Source of the DNA: Asticcacaulis endophyticus
GTDB lineage: Bacteria; Pseudomonadota; Alphaproteobacteria; Caulobacterales; Caulobacteraceae
Assembly: GCF_014652575.1 (NCBI RefSeq)
Contig: NZ_BMZB01000002.1
Span: 1 to 64,000, forward strand
DNA: 64,000 bases
Reading direction: 5' to 3'
A program made the position numbers and the translations under genes. Of this stretch, positions 47,734 to 56,338 are shown piece by piece. Every line of letters starts with the position of its first letter. The stretch's first letter is position 1. The notes beneath the pieces were generated by a model, which was given only the letters and a program-made list of their open reading frames with translations, was not told the origin of the DNA and did not search any database.

Positions 47734-48528
47734 ATGCGAACGATCTTACCGACCTTTTTTGCGCTTATGCCCCTGTTGTGGGGGCAAGCGCAGGCGCAGA
47801 GCCAGCCTTTCAAACCGCTTGGCCCGCAACAGACCTGGACGATTGATGCCGGTGGGGGCGCTGTTTATGGTTTTAGTCCAAGTGGCGGCGCTACTGACAA
47901 GGTAAACGCGATCCCTTGGGTATCGTTCAATTACAAGAACAGGGTCTATGGTGATCCATTGAGTGGTGTGGGCTATAATCTTATCTCACGCGATCGTCTG
48001 ATAGCTGGTGTTCAGGTGCGTCCGCATTTCGGGGGCAAATCGGATGAACTGCCCGGCCTTACGGTGCCCGGGCTGGGGGCTGACCTTGCGGCTTACGCCT
48101 TCTACCGGATCGGCGAGAAGACGTCAGTGGGCGGTCGTGTAACGCAGGACGTCACTAATGTATCGCAGGGCGCCGGCTTATTTCTCTCTGCATCGCGTCA
48201 GGACGTTACGCGGGTAGGCTTGTTTCAGACGACGCTCTACTCCCGCTTTGGCGACAAAAAGTCCAATCAGGCCTACTATGGCGTCGATCCGTCGGAAGCC
48301 GTATCCACCGGTCTTAGCCCATACGAGGTGGGCGCCGGCCCGCAGAGTGTCGGAATGGCCGTTTTATGGATCGTGCCTGTTCATGAAAAATTCGTGCTGG
48401 CCAGCTTCCTGAACGCGGATCGTGCTCTGGGTGATGTGGCGGAAAGCCCTTTGCTGCAACTGACCAAAAACAAAGAGATGAGCTACCGAGCCGGCATCCT
48501 CATTATCCGTCGATTTGGAGGCACCTAA
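47734..48528 (+). CDS. MipA/OmpV-family outer-membrane protein
   Basis: 264 aa from MRTILPTFFA at 47734. A signal peptide ends near AQAQ. A beta-barrel pattern follows, with IDAGGGAVYGFSPS and a C-terminal ALGDVAESPLLQ, typical of MipA/OmpV. Family members scaffold cell-wall enzymes or act as porin-like barrels. It lies 52 bases after the patatin gene and is likely in the same transcript. Confidence 0.82.
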   Translation: MRTILPTFFALMPLLWGQAQAQSQPFKPLGPQQTWTIDAGGGAVYGFSPSGGATDKVNAIPWVSFNYKNRVYGDPLSGVGYNLISRDRLIAGVQVRPHFGGKSDELPGLTVPGLGADLAAYAFYRIGEKTSVGGRVTQDVTNVSQGAGLFLSASRQDVTRVGLFQTTLYSRFGDKKSNQAYYGVDPSEAVSTGLSPYEVGAGPQSVGMAVLWIVPVHEKFVLASFLNADRALGDVAESPLLQLTKNKEMSYRAGILIIRRFGGT

Positions 48529-48566
48529 AGCGGTGCCGTTAGGCTCTGTCGATTTATATGCAGATC

Positions 48567-49220
48567 CTAAAAATCAATAATGTCGAAATCTGCGGGCTCC
48601 GGCGGAGTTGCAAATACCCGTCTCGCCACAAATAGTCCCGCAACCGGAATGCCAGGAAACCGTGCAGTTAGGGCTGTTTTCATGGCGCGGAAATGAGTGC
48701 CGGCAGTGAGAACGTCATCCACCACGGCAAGATAGGTCGGAGGCGGGGCTGCCAAATTTTCATTGATCGCGTAAATACTATTAAGTTCGTTCACCGTGAC
48801 CCGTTCACCTACACCCACTTCGTGAGATGCGGCCGTGGATTGAGATTGGGTCACAAGATTTCTGACGTCGACATTCTGCCCGAGGCTTTGACAAATCAGC
48901 TCGATGCGGTTGTCAAAGTCGGGGTGACCTGGGGCCTTCGATCCGGGCACGGGAACAAACGTTGTTGTAGATATCCAGCCGCTATCCAGTGCGCCGCGAA
49001 ATTCACGCGCACACTGCTCTATTGCCCGAGCTTTCCATGCGTACTGCGCGGTGCCGGCCAGACTTGGCTTCTTCTTGAGATTGTTGATCAGATTGTTGGT
49101 CTGGCTGAACGTAAAGTCCCGCCCGGACGTATACTCGTACATAAACACACACGTATCATCTGCCCGAAGATGGGTATGATCCACCCGTGTGGTGTCGTCA
49201 ATTTCAGTGAACCTAGGCAA
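48567..49220 (-). CDS. Phosphoribosyltransferase-like protein, probable toxin of a ShosTA-type pair
   Basis: 217 aa. The PRPP-binding loop LAVVDDVLTAGTHFRA (164-179) is intact; a ComF-like fold is likely. The N-terminal part (about 1-80) has no clear domain. It overlaps the DprA-like gene upstream by eight bases. The pair PRTase + DprA-like is the known arrangement of ShosTA, in which the PRTase is toxic and the DprA-like partner neutralises it, giving anti-phage protection. Which one is toxic here is taken from the family, not shown by the sequence. Confidence 0.75.
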   Translation of the reverse strand: MPRFTEIDDTTRVDHTHLRADDTCVFMYEYTSGRDFTFSQTNNLINNLKKKPSLAGTAQYAWKARAIEQCAREFRGALDSGWISTTTFVPVPGSKAPGHPDFDNRIELICQSLGQNVDVRNLVTQSQSTAASHEVGVGERVTVNELNSIYAINENLAAPPPTYLAVVDDVLTAGTHFRAMKTALTARFPGIPVAGLFVARRVFATPPEPADFDIIDF

Positions 49221-50100
49221 GCGCGTCCCATATATCCTGAGTAGTTCTTACCCGAACGGCCCCTTCAGCTTCAAAACGTGCAGGCCACGTGATGGCGGTG
49301 TTTTTAAAGCATGATTCAAGAATAAAGAGCTTTCGGCCTTGATGAAGGGCTGCCCGCGCTTGAGTTAGAGTGCCTGAGGTTTCGCCAGCCTCGACGATGA
49401 TTGTGCCTTCGGTTAAGGCGCTCATCGTGATATTGCGCTCAGGGAAAAACAGTCTGTTTTGGGGCACCGCTTGGTTGCGGTATCGCAAGACAGGTACTTG
49501 TGAAATGAGCAGATGATCCCGGGCAATTTGGTCCTGAAGCGCTGTGTTTTCCTTAGGGTAGTAAGATCCCAGCGGCGTGCCAATAACAGCAATGGTACGG
49601 CCGTTACTTTGCAAGGCGGCTTGGTGAGCCGCCGTATCAATACCCTTGGCAAGGCCTGAGACCACAGTAAAGTCTCGCTTTACCAGGTCGCGGGCCAACT
49701 GAGCTGCCCTTTGCACGCCCTCAGGCGATGCTTCCCGGCTCCCGACAATCGCTACGCTGCGGGTTTCCGTATACTCCCACGCCCCTTGGTAATAGACCAA
49801 CTCTACCGGGTAGCGCGCATCGCGCAGTTTCTGAGGATAATCGCCACCGTGATTGATGCGTACACCGAATTTATGGACGCCTGCGGCCTTCAGGGCCGCT
49901 AATACCGCCTCTGAACAGCGATCAGCTTCAGCCGGGGATACAAAGTCAGAGGGCAACGCCGAAGGGTCGCGGGCGAACCGATCGGCAATTGTCTTGAAGG
50001 TAGAGCCTTGTTCCAGCCAAAGGGCTTCATAAGCACCAAATTCACGCCGTGGAGAAATTGACCCAATAGCGGGACCATCGCTACGCAGAGCAAGTTGCAT
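49213..50100 (-). CDS. DprA/Smf-like Rossmann protein, probable antitoxin of a ShosTA-type pair
   Basis: 295 aa from MQLALRSDGP at 50100 (AGGA upstream). VAIVGSREAS (116-125), SGLAKGIDTAAH (148-159) and FFPERNITMSALTEGTIIVE (218-237) are the DprA single-strand-DNA and RecA-loading core. It lacks the C-terminal winged helix of chromosomal DprA and has a different N-terminus. It is upstream of and overlapping the PRTase, so antitoxin is translated first. Not the housekeeping DprA by context. Confidence 0.82.
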   Translation of the reverse strand: MQLALRSDGPAIGSISPRREFGAYEALWLEQGSTFKTIADRFARDPSALPSDFVSPAEADRCSEAVLAALKAAGVHKFGVRINHGGDYPQKLRDARYPVELVYYQGAWEYTETRSVAIVGSREASPEGVQRAAQLARDLVKRDFTVVSGLAKGIDTAAHQAALQSNGRTIAVIGTPLGSYYPKENTALQDQIARDHLLISQVPVLRYRNQAVPQNRLFFPERNITMSALTEGTIIVEAGETSGTLTQARAALHQGRKLFILESCFKNTAITWPARFEAEGAVRVRTTQDIWDALA

Positions 50101-50265
50101 TCGTGTTCCTAGGTTGTGACGGTATGAGGCTATCTGCAAAAGAGACTTCTACAATCTATGCTGCGGATCAAGCCAAATTTATTTGATACTGATGTCTACC
50201 GCGATTCCTAAAAAAAGTAATGTTCTTTATTTGTTCCATTTCGTCAGTGATATTGCCCGATGCTG

Positions 50266-51063
50266 TTATCCTTGGTCTTTCAATATCCAGTCCATGACGT
50301 GATTGTAGTCCTTTAGATCCAAGAACCATTCAGCGGTGTGTTTTGTAGCTGCGAACTTTTTGGCGCCGGCTGTAAATTCCGAAGTCGTCGCTAAAATTGC
50401 TTTATTGGCCCCTTCGTTCATCTGAACGCCAAACAAGCTCCGAACGAGCCCAACCCCCACCTTGTTTTGCGGTGCGTACTTTTTACACTCAATTATATAT
50501 TTGCACGGAATACCCATATCGTTTCGCAGAGCGATAACGTCCCGTCCTCCGTCGCGCGAACGCTTGGTCAGATCGACGACAAAGCCATTATTTTTGAACA
50601 CGTGAGCGATTATTTCTTCAAACTGACGGGGGTCGATATCGTGGATTAGATTGTGACGTTTTTTAATCTCAAGGATTAATTCCGCTACTCCGTCATTCAG
50701 GTGGCCGACGATCAGCTTTCGTTCCGGTACAATTAGGCCACTTTCAGATTTATCTACCGTCTCATAATCGTAATCTTCGTCATGAAAGGAGAAATCGACT
50801 AAGGGGACACCTTTAACGATCGTTACGCCTGTTGGATGATATTCAGCGTAGTTTGGCATACCAACTGGATATTCAGACGCTTCATACTCGATCTCGAATG
50901 GGCTTCGGCATTGCGGACAATGAGCTCCAATCGCACCGTGGTAGAATACTTCAAGCCCCATTCCACGTTCATCAGCGCCATCTTGCTGCACATTAAGATC
51001 GTCCCCATCAACCTCAAAAAGGTGAGCGCATCGCTTACATTGAACAATGATTGTTTTGTCCAT
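50266..51063 (-). CDS. Mrr-type restriction endonuclease with N-terminal zinc ribbon
   Basis: 265 aa from MDKTIIVQCK at 51063. Cys9/Cys12 and Cys49/Cys52 form a zinc ribbon. Residues about 145-250 are the Mrr-type PD-(D/E)XK domain: QFEEIIAHVFKNNGF, RDGGRDVIA (Asp175) and ECKKY (Glu192, Lys194) are all intact. Mrr enzymes cut modified foreign DNA. It is adjacent to the ShosTA-type pair, forming a defence block. Low-complexity acidic linker in the middle. Confidence 0.82.
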   Translation of the reverse strand: MDKTIIVQCKRCAHLFEVDGDDLNVQQDGADERGMGLEVFYHGAIGAHCPQCRSPFEIEYEASEYPVGMPNYAEYHPTGVTIVKGVPLVDFSFHDEDYDYETVDKSESGLIVPERKLIVGHLNDGVAELILEIKKRHNLIHDIDPRQFEEIIAHVFKNNGFVVDLTKRSRDGGRDVIALRNDMGIPCKYIIECKKYAPQNKVGVGLVRSLFGVQMNEGANKAILATTSEFTAGAKKFAATKHTAEWFLDLKDYNHVMDWILKDQG

Positions 51064-51210
51064 CGCTAAAATTCTCACTAACGGTCCAGGCACAGGCAGT
51101 ATAGATCGATACTGATTGGAAGGATGTTCGGCGGCAAGTTTAGGATGGCCCGCTAGTTCGAACTTATCAATCGAAAAGCTTGGATGATACCGAGGATCGC
51201 CGACCGTTAC

Positions 51211-51399
51211 CTATATCCACACTGTACCATTGGCGTGGTCAACCTCCGGCGGCGGTGGCTTGACGGAGCGCGGCCGCCTTTTAGGTGGAGCCTTGTCTAT
51301 CTTGCTATTCGTCTCAGGATCGGGAGCGCTATCCGGCAGGGAGTCTGAAGGGATGTCCTCAGGTTTGTCTTCAGGATTTCCAGTGTCATGGTTCGGCAT
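51211..51399 (-). CDS. Small Pro/Asp-rich hypothetical protein (62 aa)
   Basis: Disordered composition (PEDIPSDSLPDSAPDPE) with a basic patch (PPKRRPRSVKPPPP). No family. It may be a real gene at the downstream end of the trb operon or a chance frame. Confidence 0.35.
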   Translation of the reverse strand: MPNHDTGNPEDKPEDIPSDSLPDSAPDPETNSKIDKAPPKRRPRSVKPPPPEVDHANGTVWI

Positions 51400-51702
51400 T
51401 CGACCACTCTTCGAGTTAGGTTAGCACGATGTGCGATGGTTGTTTGCGGGGCCGCTTGAACCAGCTCCTCATCATTGCAAGCTATTGAGTTAGAAGGCCG
51501 CTCGCTGTGGCAATCACATTAATTATTCCCGGTAAGGGTGGTATTAATAAAATTGCACGCAACAGGATAGTTTAAATCCCTAATTGATGGCAGACGTTGC
51601 AAACGGCTCCGCTTTGATGATTTTTTAGGCAATAATTGGCGACTATTGTGTCATTTCCGTGCGACGGTTGGGACAAACCTTTCTCGTCAGCACAACATAA
51701 AT
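51400..51702. other. Intergenic region (303 bases), nothing recognised
   Basis: Between the small Pro-rich frame and the DUF2274 gene. AT-rich in the middle. No promoter, repeat or gene stands out. Confidence 0.5.
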
Positions 51703-51918
51703 CTATCTTCGCCGCAGTTTTGAAAAGGCTCTGTCGGTTCCGATAAACTTGTCGATCATCGGCGCAATTAATTTCACAGGGTCGGGTTTCGCCAGAGCTG
51801 TCTCGCTTGCAAGCGCCTCCGCATAGGCTTCGAGACTGCGGTAGGTAGCGGCGGGCAGTTCTACGGTGATTTTGACCGGTTTATCATCCGTGAGAGGACC
51901 GAGCTTGAGACGTGACAT
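51703..51918 (-). CDS. DUF2274 protein, end of trb operon
   Basis: 71 aa: LKLGPLTDDKPVKITVELPA and the following AYAEALASET are typical of DUF2274, a ribbon-helix-helix-like small protein found right after trbI in alphaproteobacterial conjugative elements. It may regulate the trb operon. It is two bases from the trbI stop. Confidence 0.82.
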   Translation of the reverse strand: MSRLKLGPLTDDKPVKITVELPAATYRSLEAYAEALASETALAKPDPVKLIAPMIDKFIGTDRAFSKLRRR

Positions 51919-51920
51919 GA

Positions 51921-53132
51921 CTATGGCTCCTGCGGGGCGAGAATAAGATCCTTGGTCAGGATTATCCGGACAGGGTGGCCAGGCCTTACCGTCAGGGTCG
52001 GCTGCACGTTCAGTTGGCGCTCGACCACCTGTTGGCCGACTTTATCAAACGTGGCCTGCGCGCCGTCTTTGAGAGCCTTCAGGATGGTGCTTTCGTCATC
52101 ACTGGCGAGTTCAGCACCAACACTCAGAAGGCTCGTCAGCGCTGCCGCTTTGACCATACCGCCCCAGTGGTAATCGGTCCGGTCCGAGAGGCCGGCAAAG
52201 CCCTGACCGTCGGCAGCGGATTGACGTTCGAGCACGATCGATTGGCCTGTCGGGAATATCAGGCGGGTCCACACCAAGAGCACGCGGGTTTGACCGAACG
52301 CGACGGCATTGTCATATTGCCCGACCAGACGCGCACCCTGCGGTATCACCACATAGCGACCCGTCAGACTGTCATAGACATTTTGGGTTACCTGAGCTGT
52401 CACCTGCCCGGGCAGGTCTGAGCGTATACCGGTGATGAGGGCTGCCGCGATAACGCTGCCGGCTTGAAGGATGTGGGGTGACGGCGGGTTTACCAGTCGC
52501 TCTTCCGAGACCACACGCTTGTCCGTTGTTTGACTTAGGAACGCGACCTGTCGATCTTGCGCAGTCGCTATGGCGGGGACTACGCGACTAAGCGGATGGG
52601 ATGCGAGATCGGACACCGGCAGCGGCGGTACATATACCGGAGTTGCGGCGTCCTGCGATTGCGCGGCGGTGGCCGTACCTCGTGCAAATATCTGGCTCGA
52701 TATGGCGGCGTCATGTTCCTGGTCAACCCGCTGCCTTCGCTGTGCGTCCGGGCCATCGAGCGTCGAGGTGTTGCCGTTCGCCATCACCGGTGGGGCAACT
52801 TCTTTGCCTTGAGACCGGGCGGCTAAAATGGGACCGCCCAGGTCACCCGGTAGGGGCGCGCCTAGTTGCGGGATTTCTGAATAGTCCTTTGGAAGGCCTG
52901 CCAGCTTTTCAGATTGGGTTTTTGTCTGTGTGGGCGCGGGCGATTTCTGAGATTGGGACGGTTTGGCAGCCTGATCCTTGAGGGCGACGATCACGGCAGC
53001 CCCCACGCCGAGACCGGCGACGAGGCCTAACCCAGCTAAGGCCTTTCTGGAAAGACGCATCACGGGTTTTGGTTTTGGCCGCAGACGCAGGTCAGGTGTT
53101 TGAAGTGTGGCGGAAGGCGTCGTCTCGGTCAT
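51921..53132 (-). CDS. trbI: TrbI (VirB10-like) mating-pore protein
   Basis: 403 aa. One N-terminal membrane helix (ALAGLGLVAGLGVGAAVIVA) is followed by a Pro/Gln-rich linker and the C-terminal beta-barrel domain with LIPQGARLVGQY-like pattern (VIPQGARLVGQYDN). It spans both membranes and gates the type IV secretion channel. It overlaps trbG by four bases. Confidence 0.93.
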   Translation of the reverse strand: MTETTPSATLQTPDLRLRPKPKPVMRLSRKALAGLGLVAGLGVGAAVIVALKDQAAKPSQSQKSPAPTQTKTQSEKLAGLPKDYSEIPQLGAPLPGDLGGPILAARSQGKEVAPPVMANGNTSTLDGPDAQRRQRVDQEHDAAISSQIFARGTATAAQSQDAATPVYVPPLPVSDLASHPLSRVVPAIATAQDRQVAFLSQTTDKRVVSEERLVNPPSPHILQAGSVIAAALITGIRSDLPGQVTAQVTQNVYDSLTGRYVVIPQGARLVGQYDNAVAFGQTRVLLVWTRLIFPTGQSIVLERQSAADGQGFAGLSDRTDYHWGGMVKAAALTSLLSVGAELASDDESTILKALKDGAQATFDKVGQQVVERQLNVQPTLTVRPGHPVRIILTKDLILAPQEP

Positions 53133-54007
53133 GGCATTTTCCCTTCTACACGGGTGATCCGCACGGCCTTTTGGCTTTTTTTATCGCCGAGCCGCATCTC
53201 CGCGGCGCTAAATATCCGGTCAACGATCAGGTAATTTCGGCTGATGCGATAATTGACGAGTTCGCTGGATCGGTCCGGTCCGACCAAAAATAGGGGAGGC
53301 AGTTCACCCTGGGCTATGTTTGCTGGCAATTCGATGTAGGTTTTCTTTGCGTCATCGAACGCGCGGATAGGCCGCCACGGTGTTTTATCGCCATCGATCC
53401 TGTAGTTAAAATTCAGCGACTGAATATCCAGGCCAGTAGCGATGGGTGCGGCCGCGGCCTCTATGGCCGCCCGTCGCTGAACCGCGATCAAATCATCCTC
53501 GGTGTATCGCCACGACACCGAGGCCATGTAGGTGTTTTGAAACGCACGTAACTCGATATGGTAGGTGCGACGGTTGGTGTTGATGACCAAATTGGTGCTG
53601 AGTCCGATACGGGTCGGCTTGACCAGGATATGGACTTGTTTGCCATCGCCGACGCCGCTTACCGTATCGCCAATGACCCAGCGGGCCGTGTCTCCAGCCG
53701 CTACGGGCCCGGTCCCGGCAAGTTCCTCGCCCGGCTGCAGGGCAATATCGGTGATTTTGCCGACGGCGGTATAGACTTGAAACAAGCTGCCTTGCGTGTA
53801 CGCATAGGTCTGCGTCGCGTTGATGAAGCCTTCCGGTGCGGGTTGGACGCGGGCCGCTGTGTTCGCGGCCCGTACATTGGCCGCAGGCAGGTATAGCCCA
53901 TTGTAGGCAGGCGCTTTGGGCTTGGCGGGTTTAGCGAAAGCTGAAGGGCCGGGAATAGACGACATGGCTATGGCCGTCAGCAGGAGTGCACGTTTGAATA
54001 GGGTCAT
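53129..54007 (-). CDS. trbG: TrbG (VirB9-like) mating-pore protein
   Basis: 292 aa with a signal peptide (LLTAIAMSSIPGPSAFA). YTQGSLFQVYTAVGKITDIA and LNFNYRIDGDKTPWRPIRAF are diagnostic of VirB9/TrbG. It forms the outer-membrane ring with TrbI and a small lipoprotein. Confidence 0.93.
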   Translation of the reverse strand: MTLFKRALLLTAIAMSSIPGPSAFAKPAKPKAPAYNGLYLPAANVRAANTAARVQPAPEGFINATQTYAYTQGSLFQVYTAVGKITDIALQPGEELAGTGPVAAGDTARWVIGDTVSGVGDGKQVHILVKPTRIGLSTNLVINTNRRTYHIELRAFQNTYMASVSWRYTEDDLIAVQRRAAIEAAAAPIATGLDIQSLNFNYRIDGDKTPWRPIRAFDDAKKTYIELPANIAQGELPPLFLVGPDRSSELVNYRISRNYLIVDRIFSAAEMRLGDKKSQKAVRITRVEGKMP

Positions 54008-54688
54008 TTACGAGAGTTCCTTGGACCAGTTAAAGGCGTTTATGTAGATGCCGAGCGGATTCCTGCGCAGGCGTTCGGGATCGCGTGGGGGCTCAACGAC
54101 AAGCGTAAGAATGGCAGTCCAGCGTTCTGTGCTGGCGATCTGCCCGCTGGTGTACGTACGTTCGGTCCAGCTCACACGAAAGCTATCGGGCGAAGCACGG
54201 ATCACGCTGGAGACCTCGACGGCGATCTGTTGCTGGCCGACTTTGGCAAACGGGTCGTTGGTTTGCGCATAGCCGTTCAGTGCCGATGCACCTTTGTCCG
54301 TCATGAACTCGTAGGCCTTCAGCCAGTTTTGGCGGACGATGATCGGGTCGGACGAGACGGCGCGCACATTGCCAATAAAGGCCGCAAGGTGATAAGCAAT
54401 CTGGCTATCAGAGGGTTTGTAGTCCGCCGTGGCGGGGGCGACGGCTTGAGTTTGGCCGAGGGTATCGACCTCAACGACCCAGGGCGTGATCGTTCCGCGC
54501 GCCCCCTGCCAGACCAGAGCCGTCGCCAGACCGCCGACGAGGGCCAGGCAACCAAACGCCATCAGGCGCCAGTTTTTGGCTTGAACGCGGGCTGAACCGA
54601 TGCGGTCATCCCAGACTTGAGCGGCTCGCTGGTAAGGCGTTTCCGGCTGTGGTGTTTCGCTATAGCGGGTAGAGGTTCGCTTAAACAT
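54008..54688 (-). CDS. trbF: TrbF (VirB8-like) inner-membrane protein
   Basis: 226 aa. One membrane helix (LMAFGCLALVGGLATALVW) followed by the periplasmic VirB8-type domain (PWVVEVDTLGQTQAVAPA, then RQNWLKAYEFMTDKGA). It starts six bases after trbL and abuts trbG. Confidence 0.93.
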   Translation of the reverse strand: MFKRTSTRYSETPQPETPYQRAAQVWDDRIGSARVQAKNWRLMAFGCLALVGGLATALVWQGARGTITPWVVEVDTLGQTQAVAPATADYKPSDSQIAYHLAAFIGNVRAVSSDPIIVRQNWLKAYEFMTDKGASALNGYAQTNDPFAKVGQQQIAVEVSSVIRASPDSFRVSWTERTYTSGQIASTERWTAILTLVVEPPRDPERLRRNPLGIYINAFNWSKELS

Positions 54689-54693
54689 GGTGG

Positions 54694-56046
54694 TTATTGA
54701 CCTTCATTGAGATTAGGGGAATGGCCGGCGCCGCCGCCATCGCCGGACCGCACAGCGTGGGTGAGCGTATTCATGCCGTGCTGGAACGATTGTGAGCGTC
54801 TCATGCGCTTGGCCCATTCGGGCGTGGACGTGGCGTTTGTTGAACTGGCTATTGGCGAAGCTGCGGGCTCGCCTACCGTGCCCCGCGTGGATGCGCCGCC
54901 GCTTGCGGTGAATGCTGACCGTGCACCGCTTTTGAAACCATCGGACATGGCGCCGCCGGCGTTTGAAAGCGCGCGCTGAAGGGGAGATATGGCGGTTTTG
55001 GCCGTAGTCTTGGCTACACTGGCCATGCCACCGGCAACGGCAGCGCCGCCTTCCTTACCCAGAGCGCCAAGATTGTATGCGGTCGAGGCGCCGCCAGCCA
55101 GGGAGGCACTGCCTCTGGCAGCGGCCACCCCGCCCGAAGCGATCGCGGCAAGGCCGCGCCCGGCCATGCCAAGGCCGGCACCAGCGGCCATCATGGCGCC
55201 GCCTGCCGCTAAGCCCGTCCCGATGGCGGCGCCAGCACCCAGTTGAGGTCCGCCGGAGACCAGCCCGTTAGCAATGCCGGGGCCAAAAATACCAAGTCCT
55301 AACAGGGTGAGCGCGGCGAGCACGATCGCCATAGCGTCTTCAACGGTTGGCGCGGCCGTGCCGTAATCCTGAACGAAGGTATCAAACAGGGTTGAGCCAA
55401 TGCCGACCACGACGGCTAGCACCAGAACTTTGATGCCGGACGATACGACGTTGCCCAAGACCTTTTCAGCCATAAAGGCGGATTTACCGAAGAGACCAAA
55501 GGGGATCAGGACGAAGCCGGCCAAGGTCGTCAGCTTGAACTCGATAAGCGTAACGAACATCTGTATGGCGAGAATGAAGAAGGCGAGGACGACAATGGCC
55601 CAGGCCAGCATCAGACAAATAATCTGAAGGAAGTTCTCAAAGAAGCTTATAGCGCCCATCAGATCCGAGGCGGCTTGTAACAAGGGCGCGCCCGCGTCCA
55701 GGCCCGTTTGCGCGAGCTTGCCCGGTCGTAAAAGGTCGGCGACGGTAAAACCTGTGCCCGAGGCCTTCAGCCCCAAACCGGCAAACGAATTAAAGATGAT
55801 CGCCGACAGGGCGTTCCAGTTGCCTATGAGGTAGGCAAAGGCCCCGATGAAAAGCGTCTTTTTGACCAGGCGCGCGATAATGTCATCATCGCCGCCCCAA
55901 CTCCAAAACAAGGCTGCGAGCGTTACATCGATGACGATTAATGTCGTTGCAATAAAGGCGACTTCGCCGTGCAGAAGGCCGAAGCCGCTGTCGATGTATC
56001 GCGTGAAGACTTCGAGGAAGTGATCGATGACGCCGGTGTTGGTCAT
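54694..56046 (-). CDS. trbL: TrbL (VirB6-like) polytopic membrane protein
   Basis: 450 aa from MTNTGVIDHF at 56046. Six or more hydrophobic segments (residues about 25-275) include the TrbL/VirB6 core. A long Ala/Gly-rich and Ser/Thr-rich cytoplasmic tail (about 280-450) ends SPNLNEGQ. It makes the inner-membrane channel. It begins five bases after TrbK. Confidence 0.92.
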   Translation of the reverse strand: MTNTGVIDHFLEVFTRYIDSGFGLLHGEVAFIATTLIVIDVTLAALFWSWGGDDDIIARLVKKTLFIGAFAYLIGNWNALSAIIFNSFAGLGLKASGTGFTVADLLRPGKLAQTGLDAGAPLLQAASDLMGAISFFENFLQIICLMLAWAIVVLAFFILAIQMFVTLIEFKLTTLAGFVLIPFGLFGKSAFMAEKVLGNVVSSGIKVLVLAVVVGIGSTLFDTFVQDYGTAAPTVEDAMAIVLAALTLLGLGIFGPGIANGLVSGGPQLGAGAAIGTGLAAGGAMMAAGAGLGMAGRGLAAIASGGVAAARGSASLAGGASTAYNLGALGKEGGAAVAGGMASVAKTTAKTAISPLQRALSNAGGAMSDGFKSGARSAFTASGGASTRGTVGEPAASPIASSTNATSTPEWAKRMRRSQSFQHGMNTLTHAVRSGDGGGAGHSPNLNEGQ

Positions 56047-56051
56047 GGCGG

Positions 56052-56333
56052 TTATTGACTCGTGTTGGCGGTCATGGCGGTCTGGCCGAGGAACTGATCG
56101 CGGCCTTCCTGCCACAGCCTGCGGCAGGCATCGTTCGGGGTGGCCATCAAACGGCAGCGTTTCAGCTCCGCACGTAAAGGTTCAGGATCTGCGGTGGGCG
56201 CTTCGGGAATTTCCAACGACAAGCTTGGCGTGTTGTCGTGTGAGCTGCCGAGTTGGAACGCGGCGAGAGCTACAATCAGAATGCCGAGAGCAACGGCAGA
56301 TAGACGGATCAAAGATTCCGATATCATCATCAT
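56052..56333 (-). CDS. trbK: Putative entry-exclusion protein TrbK-alt
   Basis: 93 aa. An N-terminal membrane helix (RLSAVALGILIVALAAF) is followed by a short periplasmic part with a Cys pair (KRCRLMATPNDACRRLW). It lies between trbJ and trbL where alternate TrbK proteins are found. It probably blocks redundant transfer into cells that already hold the element. Confidence 0.8.
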   Translation of the reverse strand: MMMISESLIRLSAVALGILIVALAAFQLGSSHDNTPSLSLEIPEAPTADPEPLRAELKRCRLMATPNDACRRLWQEGRDQFLGQTAMTANTSQ

Positions 56334-56338
56334 GCCCC

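Noticed and set aside
49213-50100. Housekeeping dprA
   Set aside because: Overlap with a PRTase gene, unusual N-terminus, lack of the C-terminal winged helix and location on a mobile element favour the defence variant.
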